Assembly: GCA_002701845.1 (NCBI GenBank)
Contig: NZXG01000061.1
Span: 124,001-188,000 of the forward strand
Direction: 5' to 3'
Length of the DNA stretch: 64,000 nucleotides
From: Pseudomonadales bacterium
Lineage (GTDB): Bacteria > Pseudomonadota > Gammaproteobacteria > Pseudomonadales > Ketobacteraceae
The position numbers and the translations under genes were made by a program. This document shows positions 51,599 through 60,536 of the stretch, piece after piece. The notes under the pieces are model-generated. The model did no database searches and was not told the origin of the DNA. It saw only the letters and a program-made list of their open reading frames with translations. How positions within the stretch are numbered: position 1 is the first letter of the stretch; the number at the start of each line of letters is the position of its first letter.

Positions 51599-51892
51599 TT
51601 CGTTTGTCGAACAACCGGACTGAGACGTGTATTTTGTGTAACGCGCTGTTTTTAAAGTGTAAACAATTCCCAAATATCGTATCCGGTATTTGACGTTGGG
51701 GCGCCGCAGTCGTTTAATTCCAATATGCATTCAGGCCGGCCGATGACATGACTGGAACGGACGCCCAGTTGACCCGTGGGTCTGCTGTGCCACCGAATCA
51801 TGCACTGCGGCGGGTCGTGGCCTGTACGGTATTGTCCACCGATGTACACCGCCTCAGGATAGCCAAGCGCAAACAATAATAAATGGTGATGA
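51599..51892. other. 294-base gap between the MFS and thioesterase genes
   Basis: No convincing open reading frame, RNA gene or intrinsic terminator seen. It contains the imperfect palindrome listed at 51671-51692 and is richer in A+T in its first third than the flanking genes, so it probably holds control signals for the thioesterase gene. Confidence 0.5.
51671..51692. promoter_or_regulatory. Imperfect 22-bp palindrome, candidate operator
   Basis: The two 11-base halves CAAATATCGTA and TCCGGTATTTG pair at 9 of 11 positions, including six outer consecutive pairs. The site is 73 bases after the MFS stop and about 200 bases before the thioesterase start. No T-run follows, so an operator is more likely than a terminator. 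The regulator is unknown. Confidence 0.35.
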
Positions 51893-52708
51893 ATGGTGAT
51901 GATGGCAGCACAGCAAGCAGTTCCCACAGCCAGCACCTGGTTCCAGGTGGCACGGCCCGTGCCCGATCCCTGTTTGCGTTTATTCTGTTTCTCCTACGCC
52001 GGCGGCAACGCCTCCACCTATCGCGAGTGGCATAAATACCTGCCGGCGGACATCGAGGTATGCTCGGTACAGTTACCCGGGCGTGGCAGCCGGTTTCGGG
52101 AAAAGGCCTACACCGATCTGGATCAGCTGCTGAATTCACTGGTGCCGGAGATTGAACCTTACACCCGCGTACCCTACGTCTTTTTCGGTCACAGTATGGG
52201 GGCGCAACTGGCTTTTGAGCTGGCCCGCAGGCTGCGGGACAAGGGCATCGAGCAACCCAAATGCCTGATTGTGTCCGGTCGGCGTGCGCCCCAGATTCAC
52301 AAGCGCGGCAAGCCTATTTACACCCTGCCCGAGGCCGAATTCCGGGAGGAGATCCGCCGCCTGAACGGTACCCCGGAGGAAGCACTGAACAACCCCGAGC
52401 TGATGGATCTGGTGAGTCCCATTCTGCGGGCGGACTTTCAGCTAATCGAGACCTGGACCTATCAGCCCTCCGATCCCATAGATACACCGGTACTGGCGCT
52501 GGGTGGAGTGAAGGATAATCAGGTGACTCTGGACGACCTGGAAGAGTGGCGCAAGGTGACCCGGGGGCCGTTCTGTCTGGAGCTGTTTTCCGGAGACCAC
52601 TTTTTCATCAACCAGGTGACCGACACACTGCTCACCACGGTGAGTCAGGCCATTGAATGCGTGCTGGGTCGGGCTGAAGGCCTGCTGGCCCAACGCAAAA
52701 TATCCTGA
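51893..52708 (+). CDS. Type II (external) thioesterase
   Basis: A 271-residue alpha/beta hydrolase that fits NRPS/PKS editing thioesterases: FSYAGGNASTYREW near the N-terminus, VQLPGRGSRF, nucleophile motif GHSMG at ~100 followed by AQLAFELARRL, and a C-terminal GDHFFI supplying the catalytic His. Such enzymes act in the cytoplasm to clear misprimed or stalled acyl groups from T domains. Its presence with four NRPS genes supports that role. An in-frame TGA immediately precedes 51893, so this is the longest possible start. ATG codons at 51899 and 51902 are equally plausible, since none has a clear ribosome binding site. Confidence 0.92.
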   Translation: MVMMAAQQAVPTASTWFQVARPVPDPCLRLFCFSYAGGNASTYREWHKYLPADIEVCSVQLPGRGSRFREKAYTDLDQLLNSLVPEIEPYTRVPYVFFGHSMGAQLAFELARRLRDKGIEQPKCLIVSGRRAPQIHKRGKPIYTLPEAEFREEIRRLNGTPEEALNNPELMDLVSPILRADFQLIETWTYQPSDPIDTPVLALGGVKDNQVTLDDLEEWRKVTRGPFCLELFSGDHFFINQVTDTLLTTVSQAIECVLGRAEGLLAQRKIS

Positions 52709-52710
52709 AC

Positions 52711-52742
52711 CGGTAGCGCAGTTAATGGTCTTAGCGCTGCCG
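52711..52742 (+). other. Nine-base-pair inverted repeat after the thioesterase gene
   Basis: CGGTAGCGC and GCGCTGCCG pair over nine bases (one G-T) around a 14-base loop, three bases after the thioesterase stop. No T-run follows. It may be a weak terminator or a processing hairpin marking the end of the NRPS-linked genes. Confidence 0.4.
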
Positions 52743-52916
52743 CCTCTGCTAGAGTGAAATCAGAACAAATAGTTTTGGCATCTATTTAAAATCCAGCGTC
52801 CTTTCGGCTAAGATGCGGTTTTCCGTGGCCCGGGCGTCACGGATTGGTAACCCGTTTTGCAGGCATTTGCCCCTGTAGCAGCCGCCAGACCGGGTTCGCA
52901 GACAAGAAGACAGGAC

Positions 52917-54686
52917 ATGACAAAAACATTCAAGATTGTGTTGCCCATCCTGGCAATCGCTTTGGGAGCCATAGTTTCCGTGGCTCTGTTTATGGCCCGC
53001 CCTGAGGCCCAACATCAACCGCTGGACATCAAGCCACCTCTGGTCACCGTCACCGAGGTCCAGGCCAAGAGCGCCAGCATTCCGGTACTCACCCGCGGCA
53101 CCGTCACCCCGGGCACGGAAATCCAGTTGATTTCCGAGGTCAGCGGTCAGGTGCTGGAACTGTCTCCCAATTTTGCCAACGGGGGCTTCTTCCGCAAGGG
53201 GGAGGAGCTGATCCGCATTGACCCCATCGAATATGAGGTGAATATCAAACGGGCGGAAGCGCAGAAGGCTCAGGCTTATCAGGCCCTGTTACAGGCGGAA
53301 GCGGAGAAAAAAGCCCGCAGCCGGGTGCGCAACAATCTGTCGGATCTGGGCCGCTATGAGGTTCAGTATCAACAGGCCAAGGCCCAGTATGACGCCGCCG
53401 TGGCGGAGCTGGAGGCGGTCAAAATGCAGAAGCAGCGCACCGTGGTGCGGGCGCCGTTTGACGGCCGGGTGCGGCTGGCGGCATTGAATGTGGGCCAGTA
53501 TGTCCGGCCGGGTCAGCAGATGGGGGCGATCTATGCGGTGGATGTGGCGGAGGTGCGGCTGCCCCTGTCCGACCGTCAGCTCAGTCTGGTGGATGTGCCC
53601 ATGCGCTATCAAGAGGCGCAGGACCGGACCCTGCCGGAGGTGACTCTCACCGAACAGTTCGCGGGTCGCACCTACAGCTGGAAAGGTCAGGTGGTGCGGG
53701 CCGAGGGTGGGGTGGATGAACGTAATCGTCTGTTGTACGTGGTGGCCCGGGTGCAGGACCCTTACGCCCAGGATCCCAATCAGCCCGGCCGCCCGGAGTT
53801 GGTGGCCGGCACTTTTGTGGAGGCCACCATTGCCGGCCGTCACTTTGAACGGGTGTTCGAGGTGCCCCGCAAAGCACTGCGTAACGGCAACGAACTCTGG
53901 GTGGTGGATCAGAATCAGAAGCTGAGGCAACGGGATGTCTCCATCATCTATAAAGGTAAAGACAGCATCTATATCAGTTCCGGGCTGGAGAATGGCGATA
54001 TGGTGGTACTCAGCCAGATGGATATCGCCGTTGATGGTATGAGCGTGCGCACCCAGCGGGCGGATGACTACGAATTTGAACCGGATCCGGAACAGCCTCA
54101 GTTATTCGGCAATACCGCTAACGCCGAGACCGCGGTGACCCAGTCGGAAACCGGTATCGCCATGCGGGTGGATCCCAATGATCCCCAGGTTCAGCGGTTG
54201 GCGCAACAGGCCAGGGCCATGGCCGAGGGTATGGATACGGAACAAAAGCAAAAACTGCTGGACAGTGCCCGGGGTATGTTGCAGCAGGCCCGGGACATGC
54301 AGGCGGCGTTGCAGCCGGCACGGACTGAGCCGGCACCCACAGACAGTGAGCCGGCGGTAGCGCCCGGCGCCACTGCCGTCGATTCCTCCGCCGAGCCTGC
54401 AGCAGGTATGTCGCCTCTGGCGGCGCAGCTGGAAGCGGATTTGCAGCGCCAGTCGCCATCACCGACTGCTGTGGAGTCTTCTGCGAAAGAGTCTTCTGCG
54501 GAATCAGAGTCTGCCGCGGCGGCCGAATCCACGGCGGCCGAATCCACGGCGGCGGACAGCCCGCAGCCCGCCGCATCGGTAGCCAATACCACGCCTGCGC
54601 CCGCCAATAAGGACAGCGGTGACTCCGGTAAGGTAACCCTCTCGGTCGTAGCGGCGCCGGAACCCCTGGTGGAAGCGGTACAATGA
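52917..54686 (+). CDS. RND efflux periplasmic adaptor (membrane fusion protein, HlyD/AcrA type)
   Basis: 589 residues. An N-terminal membrane anchor (about residues 5-25, IVLPILAIALGAIVSVALFM) is followed by the beta-barrel/lipoyl/coiled-coil layout of AcrA-type adaptors: RGTVTPGTEIQLISEVSGQV, an alpha-hairpin rich in Ala/Gln/Glu around 110-170, VRAPFDGRV, and NGNELWVVDQNQKLRQRDV. The last ~150 residues are an Ala/Ser/Glu/Pro-rich low-complexity tail with short repeats (AESTAAESTAADS), not usual for this family. The ATG at 52917, preceded by AGGA, is preferred to an in-frame TTG 60 bases upstream. It overlaps the permease gene by ATGA. It should link the inner-membrane permease to an outer-membrane channel. 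No channel gene is in the window. Confidence 0.92.
   Translation: MTKTFKIVLPILAIALGAIVSVALFMARPEAQHQPLDIKPPLVTVTEVQAKSASIPVLTRGTVTPGTEIQLISEVSGQVLELSPNFANGGFFRKGEELIRIDPIEYEVNIKRAEAQKAQAYQALLQAEAEKKARSRVRNNLSDLGRYEVQYQQAKAQYDAAVAELEAVKMQKQRTVVRAPFDGRVRLAALNVGQYVRPGQQMGAIYAVDVAEVRLPLSDRQLSLVDVPMRYQEAQDRTLPEVTLTEQFAGRTYSWKGQVVRAEGGVDERNRLLYVVARVQDPYAQDPNQPGRPELVAGTFVEATIAGRHFERVFEVPRKALRNGNELWVVDQNQKLRQRDVSIIYKGKDSIYISSGLENGDMVVLSQMDIAVDGMSVRTQRADDYEFEPDPEQPQLFGNTANAETAVTQSETGIAMRVDPNDPQVQRLAQQARAMAEGMDTEQKQKLLDSARGMLQQARDMQAALQPARTEPAPTDSEPAVAPGATAVDSSAEPAAGMSPLAAQLEADLQRQSPSPTAVESSAKESSAESESAAAAESTAAESTAADSPQPAASVANTTPAPANKDSGDSGKVTLSVVAAPEPLVEAVQ
54473..54555 (+). repeat. Short in-frame repeats in the adaptor tail
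   Basis: Two neighbouring sets of 15-base repeats: GAGTCTTCTGCG-based units near 54473-54502, and GGCGGCCGAATCCAC in two tandem copies at 54518-54547. They encode Glu/Ser/Ala-rich sequence in the C-terminal tail of the RND adaptor. They are a likely site of length variation between strains. Confidence 0.7.
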
Positions 54687-57600
54687 ATTCAATAATTGCC
54701 TGGTTTGCGGAAAACAAAGTTGCCGCCAACCTGCTGATGGTGTTTGTCCTGGTGGCCGGTTTTGTCAGCCTGCAGGATACCCGCAAGGAGATACTCCCCA
54801 ACATATCCCTGGATATCATCACAGTATCCATCCCGTACCCCGGGGCTTCGCCGGAGGATGTGGAAAAATCGGTGTTAAACCGCATCGAGTCCGCCATTTA
54901 TGACCTGGAGGGCATCAAATCCCTCAACGCCAAAGCCACCGAGCATCTGGGCGTGGTCACCGTGGAAGTCGCCTACGGCCATGACAGCAAATATCTGCTG
55001 AATGAAATCAAGGCGCGGGTGGACGGCATCGGCACCTTCCCGGCAGATGTGGAACGCCCCATTGTTCGCGAGATTTCGGTGCGCAATATGGTGGCCTACC
55101 TGATTGTGTCCGGCGACACCTCCGAGCGCAGCCTCAAGAATCTGGCGGTACAGATCAAGGAGGACCTGACCACCCGGCCCGATATCACTCAGGTGGAGCT
55201 GGCCGCCAGTCGGCCCTACGAAATCGCCATTGAGGTGTCGGAAGCGGAATTGCAACGCTATGGCATGAGCTTTATTGAAGTGGCCAACGCGGTGCGCCAG
55301 AGCTCCGTGGATCTGCCCACCGGTGTGATCAAGACTGCCCAGGGTAATGTCTCCGTCAAGGCCAAAGGTCAGGTCTACTGGGGGGAGGATTTTGAGGACA
55401 TCGTGATCCGGGCGCTACCGGACGGCGCCCAGGTGCTGGTGCGTGATGTGGCCACGGTCACCGACGGCTTTAAGGAAGGGGTGGCCCTCAGTGAGTTCAA
55501 CGGCCGGCCGGCGGTGGCGCTGGCGGTGTATCGGGTGGGTGATCAGAACATCCTGGATATCTCCGAATCCCTGCAGGATTACGTGGCGAATCCCACCACT
55601 TACATTCCCGAAGGCATTCATCTGGATGTATGGCAGGATTCCTCGGTGTATTTCAAGAGTCGGATGGACCTGCTCAGTGAGAATGCCCTCAGCGGTCTGG
55701 CACTGGTATTTCTGATTCTGCTGCTGTTTCTGCGGGCACAATTGTCTTTCTGGGTGACGCTGGGCATTCCCATCTCGTTTATGGGTGCCTTTATGATGTT
55801 GCCGCACTTCGATGGCTCCCTGAACATGATTTCCATGTTCGCCTTCATCCTGGTGCTGGGGATTGTGGTGGATGACGCCATCATCGTGGGGGAGAACGTG
55901 TTTACCAAACACCGGGAGGGGGTCACCGGTGTCAAAGGCGCAATCCTGGGAGCCCAGGAAGTCCAGAAGCCGGTGATATTTTCCGTGCTCACCACCATTA
56001 TCGCCTTCGCTCCGTTGATCATGCTGCCGGGGCCGGAAGGCAAGCTCATGAAAGTAATCCCCATCGTGGTTATCTGCACCCTGGTGTTTTCACTGATCGA
56101 ATCACTGCTGGTGTTGCCGTCCCATGTTTCAGGTATTTCCTCGGACGAGTACGACCGTTTTCCGGTGATCGGGTTTGTGCAGCGCAAGTTTTCCGCCGGT
56201 ATGGAAAACTTCGTGGAGCACATCTATACGCCGTTTCTGGAGTGGTGTCTGCGCTGGCGTTATACCACTCTGTTCGGATTCGTTGGCCTGCTGATGATCG
56301 CCTTTTCACTGATGGCCTCCGGTTGGCTGAAGGTGGTGTTCTTTTCCACCATCGAAGCGGATACCGCCAGTGCCACTATAAGTTTCGCCCAGAATACCAC
56401 CCCGGAAGCGGTCCGTGACGGCATCAAACGGGTGGAGCGGGCGGCCCTGGAGCTGAAAGACGAACTGCGGGACGAAACCGGCACCGAACAGATCCTCAAC
56501 GTGTTTACCGCCTTTACCGGAGACACCTCCGGGCGCCTGGTGGTGGAACTGGCGCCGTCGGAAAACCGTAAACTGTCCGGCCAGCGCATTATCCGCCGCT
56601 GGGAAGAGAGAGTGGGGGACATTCGTGATGTGGTGGATCTGCAGTTCAAGGCCACCCTCAATCAGCCGGGGTCCATAGTGGATATCGAACTCTCTGCCAG
56701 CAGTCTCAGTGATCTGAAGCTGGCTGCCGATGGCCTAAAGGAACGTATGGCGGGGATAAAAGGACTGTATCAGATCACCGATTCGTTCCAGCGCGGCAAG
56801 CAGGAATTATTGATTGAACTGAAACCGGTGGCCCGCAATCTGGGGTTGAGTCTGGACGATGTGGCCATGCAGGTACGGCAGGCCTACCACGGCGCCGATG
56901 TGCAGAATATCCAGCGGGGTGAACAGGATATCAAAGTGGTGGTGCGTTACCCCGTCGAAGAACGCAGTTCGCTCTGGTATCTGGAAAATATGTCCATTCG
57001 CATGCGGGACGGATCCACCGTGCCGTTGCTGACCATTGCCGACATCGAATATGGTGAAGGCCCCGCCCAGATCAACCGTCATAATCGGCGTCGGGTTATT
57101 CATGTGCGCGCCAAGCTGGACGATAACGTCACCGGAACCGAACAGGTGATGCGGGAATTGAAACGGGAATATCTGAATAAAGTGCCGGAAAACTTTCCCG
57201 GCATGAACTGGGATATTGCCGGCGCTCAGAAGGAAAAGGACGAGTTCAAGGCATTCCTGGTTAAAGCCTACTGGATCGCGGTATTGGGGATGTATGTGAT
57301 GATGGCCACCCTGTTCCGGTCCTACGCCCAGCCCCTGATGGTGATGTTCGCCATTCCCTTCGGTATTATCGGCGCCCTGCTGGGCCATCTGCTGTTGGGC
57401 ATGGAGGTGACACTCTGGTCGCTGGTGGGCATGATTGCCGTCAGTGGTGTGGTGGTGAACGATAACCTGGTATTGGTGGACTTCATCAACCGCAACAAGG
57501 AGCGGGGGGTGGCCCTGATGGATTCCATCCGTATGGCCGGTGCCGCCCGGTTTCGGCCCATCATGCTGACCTCATTTACCACCTTCGGTGGGCTGGTGCC

Positions 57601-58024
57601 GCTGATGCTGGAAACCAGTCTGCAGGCCCAGTTCCTGATTCCCATGGCAGTGTCCATAGCCTTCGGCGTGCTGTTCGCTACTCTGGTGAGCCTGGTGCTG
57701 GTGCCCGCCACTTATCATATTTTGCATGACATGGTGCAGGGCGTGGCCGATCTGCGGCTGTGGTTCAGTGGTACCAAACAGCGTCCCGCGGCCGTGGCCA
57801 GAACCGTGGATCGCGAGTTTGAGTCCGGTGCCACAGCGGATGCCGATAAACTGCAGTGGCACGTGGGTCTGGATGAGGCCTATGAGCTGGGTCATAAAGA
57901 GGGCTTGAAAGGGGATGTGCCGCGGGTCTCCCCGTTCGAGCTGGAAGTGCTGTCCGCCAGCTGGGAAGCCGGCTGGGATGACGGCCACGAGGAATTTCTG
58001 GCGAACAACAAGGCCTCCACCTGA
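54683..58024 (+). CDS. RND efflux permease (AcrB/AcrD/AcrF family)
   Basis: 1113 residues, a slightly long member of the resistance-nodulation-division permeases: N-terminal MNSIIAWFAENKVAANLLM helix, a large periplasmic loop, a central helix bundle with GIVVDDAIIVGENV (helix 4, paired Asp conserved), a second periplasmic loop, and a C-terminal bundle. The helix-10 motif reads VVVNDNLVLVDFINR. The Lys essential in AcrB (AKNAI) is therefore absent, which fits other RND subfamilies and suggests altered proton relay or substrate. The last ~75 residues form a hydrophilic cytoplasmic extension (LDEAYELGHKEGLKGD, WEAGWDDGHEEF) with two similar Asp/Glu/Gly/His-rich segments. It is translationally coupled to the adaptor. 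Substrate unknown. Export of the NRPS product is possible but unproven. Confidence 0.94.
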   Translation: MNSIIAWFAENKVAANLLMVFVLVAGFVSLQDTRKEILPNISLDIITVSIPYPGASPEDVEKSVLNRIESAIYDLEGIKSLNAKATEHLGVVTVEVAYGHDSKYLLNEIKARVDGIGTFPADVERPIVREISVRNMVAYLIVSGDTSERSLKNLAVQIKEDLTTRPDITQVELAASRPYEIAIEVSEAELQRYGMSFIEVANAVRQSSVDLPTGVIKTAQGNVSVKAKGQVYWGEDFEDIVIRALPDGAQVLVRDVATVTDGFKEGVALSEFNGRPAVALAVYRVGDQNILDISESLQDYVANPTTYIPEGIHLDVWQDSSVYFKSRMDLLSENALSGLALVFLILLLFLRAQLSFWVTLGIPISFMGAFMMLPHFDGSLNMISMFAFILVLGIVVDDAIIVGENVFTKHREGVTGVKGAILGAQEVQKPVIFSVLTTIIAFAPLIMLPGPEGKLMKVIPIVVICTLVFSLIESLLVLPSHVSGISSDEYDRFPVIGFVQRKFSAGMENFVEHIYTPFLEWCLRWRYTTLFGFVGLLMIAFSLMASGWLKVVFFSTIEADTASATISFAQNTTPEAVRDGIKRVERAALELKDELRDETGTEQILNVFTAFTGDTSGRLVVELAPSENRKLSGQRIIRRWEERVGDIRDVVDLQFKATLNQPGSIVDIELSASSLSDLKLAADGLKERMAGIKGLYQITDSFQRGKQELLIELKPVARNLGLSLDDVAMQVRQAYHGADVQNIQRGEQDIKVVVRYPVEERSSLWYLENMSIRMRDGSTVPLLTIADIEYGEGPAQINRHNRRRVIHVRAKLDDNVTGTEQVMRELKREYLNKVPENFPGMNWDIAGAQKEKDEFKAFLVKAYWIAVLGMYVMMATLFRSYAQPLMVMFAIPFGIIGALLGHLLLGMEVTLWSLVGMIAVSGVVVNDNLVLVDFINRNKERGVALMDSIRMAGAARFRPIMLTSFTTFGGLVPLMLETSLQAQFLIPMAVSIAFGVLFATLVSLVLVPATYHILHDMVQGVADLRLWFSGTKQRPAAVARTVDREFESGATADADKLQWHVGLDEAYELGHKEGLKGDVPRVSPFELEVLSASWEAGWDDGHEEFLANNKAST

Positions 58025-58056
58025 GTGAGGCTGGGATCACGGAATTGGAGACAGTA

Positions 58057-59154
58057 GTGCCAATACAGGTAAAACGATTTGCGGGTGGTCTGGTATTGCT
58101 GTGCCTGCTGCAGTTGAGTGCCTGCTCAGACAACGACAGTGAAGGACTTGCCAGCGCCCCGACGCAGTCACAGGCCACGGAGACAGCTGCCGAGGTCTAC
58201 CAACTGGCAGACGGCAGCACCTACCAGGGACAGACCGCCAATGGCGAGAAACAAGGCCAGGGTGTCTACGTCTGGCCCAACGGAGATCGTTATGAAGGTG
58301 AGTGGCGACAGGGGCTGATGTGGGGGCAGGGTACTTTCACCGGTGCCAACGGCCACGTCTACAGCGGACAATGGGAAAAAGGACTCTACCACGGCCAGGG
58401 GATCTATCGCTGGCCCAGCGGCAGCCGTTATGAAGGGGGCTTCGTGGCGGGACGCAAGCAGGGCGTGGGCACCTATCAATGGGCGGACGGCCGGGTTTAC
58501 CAGGGTGAATTCCTTGATGACAAAAAGCATGGTCGTGGCACCTATACCTGGCCGGATGGGCGCAAGTACGTGGGTGAGTTCCGCCAGGGGGAACGCAGCG
58601 GCCAGGGAACCATGCAGTATCCGGACGGCGAAGTGCTGGAAGGGACGTTCGTGGCCGGCGAACTTGCCGGCACCGGCAGCAAAACCCTGCCCGGCGGCGT
58701 AACCTATGAAGGCGAAATGCGGCAGCATATGGCCAACGGCCAGGGGGTGATGCAATGGCCCTCCGGCGAGCGTTACGAGGGCCAGTTTAAAGACGACCAG
58801 CCCCACGGCGAAGGCGTGAAAACCTGGCCCAGTGGCAATCGCTACCAGGGTGAGTTTACCGCCGGTGTAATGGATGGCGATGGCGAGCTGCGGTTTGCCG
58901 ATGGCCGGGTTTACGACGGTGAATTCGCCATGGGCAAGCGTTCAGGCAAGGGGACGCTCACCTGGCCCAGTGGCGAGAAATACAGTGGCCAGTTTGAAGA
59001 TGGCATGCGTCAGGGGCGTGGTGTGTTTACCTGGCCCGATGGCAGTAAATACGTGGGTGGCTTCCAACAGAATGCCCTTCACGGCCGGGGTATCTGTTCC
59101 ATGGACGGCGCTGATACGCCCTGCCGGTTTGACCGCGGTGTGCGTATCGAGTAA
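58057..59154 (+). CDS. MORN-repeat lipoprotein
   Basis: 365 residues. A lipoprotein signal peptide (VKRFAGG, a hydrophobic stretch, lipobox LSAC) is followed by a short Ser/Thr/Gln-rich linker and then 13 consecutive MORN repeats of about 23 residues (pattern G-x-x-Y-x-G-E-F...G-x-G-x-x-x-W-P). Examples are GDRYEGEW, GRKYVGEF, GNRYQGEF and GSKYVGGF. The seventh repeat is degenerate (GEVLEGTF). The GTG start at 58057 is chosen because GGAG lies six bases upstream; an in-frame TTG at 58045 is the alternative. It is probably anchored to a membrane facing the periplasm. MORN repeats bind proteins or lipids, and no enzymatic function can be assigned. It starts 32 bases after the permease gene and may be co-transcribed. 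Confidence 0.9.
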   Translation: MPIQVKRFAGGLVLLCLLQLSACSDNDSEGLASAPTQSQATETAAEVYQLADGSTYQGQTANGEKQGQGVYVWPNGDRYEGEWRQGLMWGQGTFTGANGHVYSGQWEKGLYHGQGIYRWPSGSRYEGGFVAGRKQGVGTYQWADGRVYQGEFLDDKKHGRGTYTWPDGRKYVGEFRQGERSGQGTMQYPDGEVLEGTFVAGELAGTGSKTLPGGVTYEGEMRQHMANGQGVMQWPSGERYEGQFKDDQPHGEGVKTWPSGNRYQGEFTAGVMDGDGELRFADGRVYDGEFAMGKRSGKGTLTWPSGEKYSGQFEDGMRQGRGVFTWPDGSKYVGGFQQNALHGRGICSMDGADTPCRFDRGVRIE

Positions 59155-59155
59155 A

Positions 59156-60139
59156 TCAACCTTTGAGGGCGGCCAGGGCTTCTTTTGCGCTTTGATACCG
59201 TTTGGTGGGATCGGGGTCCAGCATCCGGGCCACGAATGCTGAGGTCCTGGGGTCGGTAACATCCAGCAGGAAATCATCCGCCTGGCGCTCCTTGGAGGCG
59301 GCGAAAAGCACTTTTTCGCGCTTACTGGTACCTTCGTTCCAGCGCCGGTTGCGCAATAGCTCATAAAGCAGAATTCCGGCCTGGTAGAGGTCGCTGCGGT
59401 GATCCCACTTTTCCCCCCGGGCCTGCTCCGGCGAGATAAACGACGGTTTGGCCAACCACTGGTAGGCCTCCTTGTTGGCCTGGCGCAAAAAGTGGGAGCA
59501 GCCGAAATCCACCAGAAAGATTTTTTGTTTGCTGTCGATCAGGATATTCTCCGAGCTGATATCCCCGTGCACCACCGGCTTGAGACTGGTGTGCAGATAA
59601 TGCAGTTGTTCCAGCAGTTGGGCCACGATGTACCTGGCCAACTCTTTCACCAGTGCCGGCGGGAAGCGCTGTTGTTCCTGGGAAAGGTTGATCAGCTGAA
59701 AGCCTTCTATAAACTCATAAGCGTAATAGGCTTTGCCATCGATCAGGCCCCGGGAGCGGTATTTGGGTAGCTGGGGATGGTGCAGTTCACGGACTATCTG
59801 ACTTTCGGTAGTGAACTGCCGCCGCACCGCCTGGTGATTCAGCCATTGCTCCCGCACCATCTTGACCGCCAGCTTGGGGTTGCCCGGATCCAGGGGCATT
59901 CCTTTCATCACCACGCAGATGCCGCCCTCCGTGAAGGGTTCCATCCGATAGCGGCCGATATTAAGACGCACCTCGAAGGGGCGCTGCATTGGTGATGCAG
60001 GCCGGCTGTCGCCCTCATCAGCGGCGGCTTTGCCGGCGCGGGGGGCGCTGCTGGAAGCGGATTTTGCGGCTGGCCTGGCGGGTTCCCCGTCCTTTTTCTG
60101 TTTTTTGGAGCGCCAAGAGAAAAGCCAGGTCAGATTCAT
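59156..60139 (-). CDS. Ser/Thr protein kinase of the HGD type
   Basis: 327 residues. After an N-terminal Lys/Ala/Ser-rich stretch (~10-50), a protein kinase domain spans ~55-327: ATP-binding Lys93 in LAVKM, Glu112 in FTTESQIV, catalytic loop HGDISSEN (191-198, with HGD replacing HRD), DFG at 211-213, and an APE-equivalent SPEQ near 236. The Gly-rich loop is degenerate (FTEGGICVVMKG). HGD is seen in some bacterial and lipid-type kinases, and with Lys, Asp and DFG present the enzyme is probably active. No transmembrane or sensor domain is apparent. It converges on the MORN gene with a single base between stop codons, and is divergent from the pilin cluster. The target is unknown. Confidence 0.88.
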   Translation of the reverse strand: MNLTWLFSWRSKKQKKDGEPARPAAKSASSSAPRAGKAAADEGDSRPASPMQRPFEVRLNIGRYRMEPFTEGGICVVMKGMPLDPGNPKLAVKMVREQWLNHQAVRRQFTTESQIVRELHHPQLPKYRSRGLIDGKAYYAYEFIEGFQLINLSQEQQRFPPALVKELARYIVAQLLEQLHYLHTSLKPVVHGDISSENILIDSKQKIFLVDFGCSHFLRQANKEAYQWLAKPSFISPEQARGEKWDHRSDLYQAGILLYELLRNRRWNEGTSKREKVLFAASKERQADDFLLDVTDPRTSAFVARMLDPDPTKRYQSAKEALAALKG

Positions 60140-60536
60140 AGGGTTGGACTGCCCTCAAGCATTAAAAAACAAAGTAATAAGTTGTTTTTGTTGAATATCT
60201 GTTAAGTGTACACCCATTGCGGGGATTGGCAAAGAAAGCGACTGTTGGTTATTTTGTCACCAGTCATTGGCTGTCACTGTCAATAAGGTGACGCTTTTTT
60301 GGGGCCTGCATCACGTTCGTCGGAAAATTGGTGGTTCAGCTGTTGTAGGATATTGACTACTGATGCGGCGATCAGCAACATAGCATCCAACGGTGGTTGT
60401 CCATTTCGTTAACTGAAATCCTTGCAGGGTTTTCAGCGAGATGGAGGAAACGCGTTGTAGCCAGGGCGATTTGTGTGCAACTCAACTCGTCCAGATGATA
60501 ATAAGACAATTAACAAGCAAAAAAGGGGCTAATCCT
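60140..60536. other. 397-base non-coding region between the kinase and pilin genes
   Basis: Relatively A+T-rich divergent intergenic region that must carry promoters for the kinase (-) and the pilin (+). A weak terminator-like element is visible at 60273-60300 (GTCAC/GTGAC stem, then GC and six T) reading + strand. TTGACT at about 60355 could be a -35 for the pilin, but the matching -10 is poor. No RNA gene or other open frame is supported. Confidence 0.45.

Noticed and set aside
60196-60240. Sigma-54 promoter (TTGGCAAAGAAAGCGA) upstream of the pilin
   Set aside because: The GG and GC dinucleotides are eight bases apart instead of ten.
60441-60536. ATG at 60441 as start of the pilin
   Set aside because: The added 32 residues separate the leader from the hydrophobic helix in an atypical way, while the GTG at 60537 has a good ribosome binding site and gives a normal short prepilin leader.
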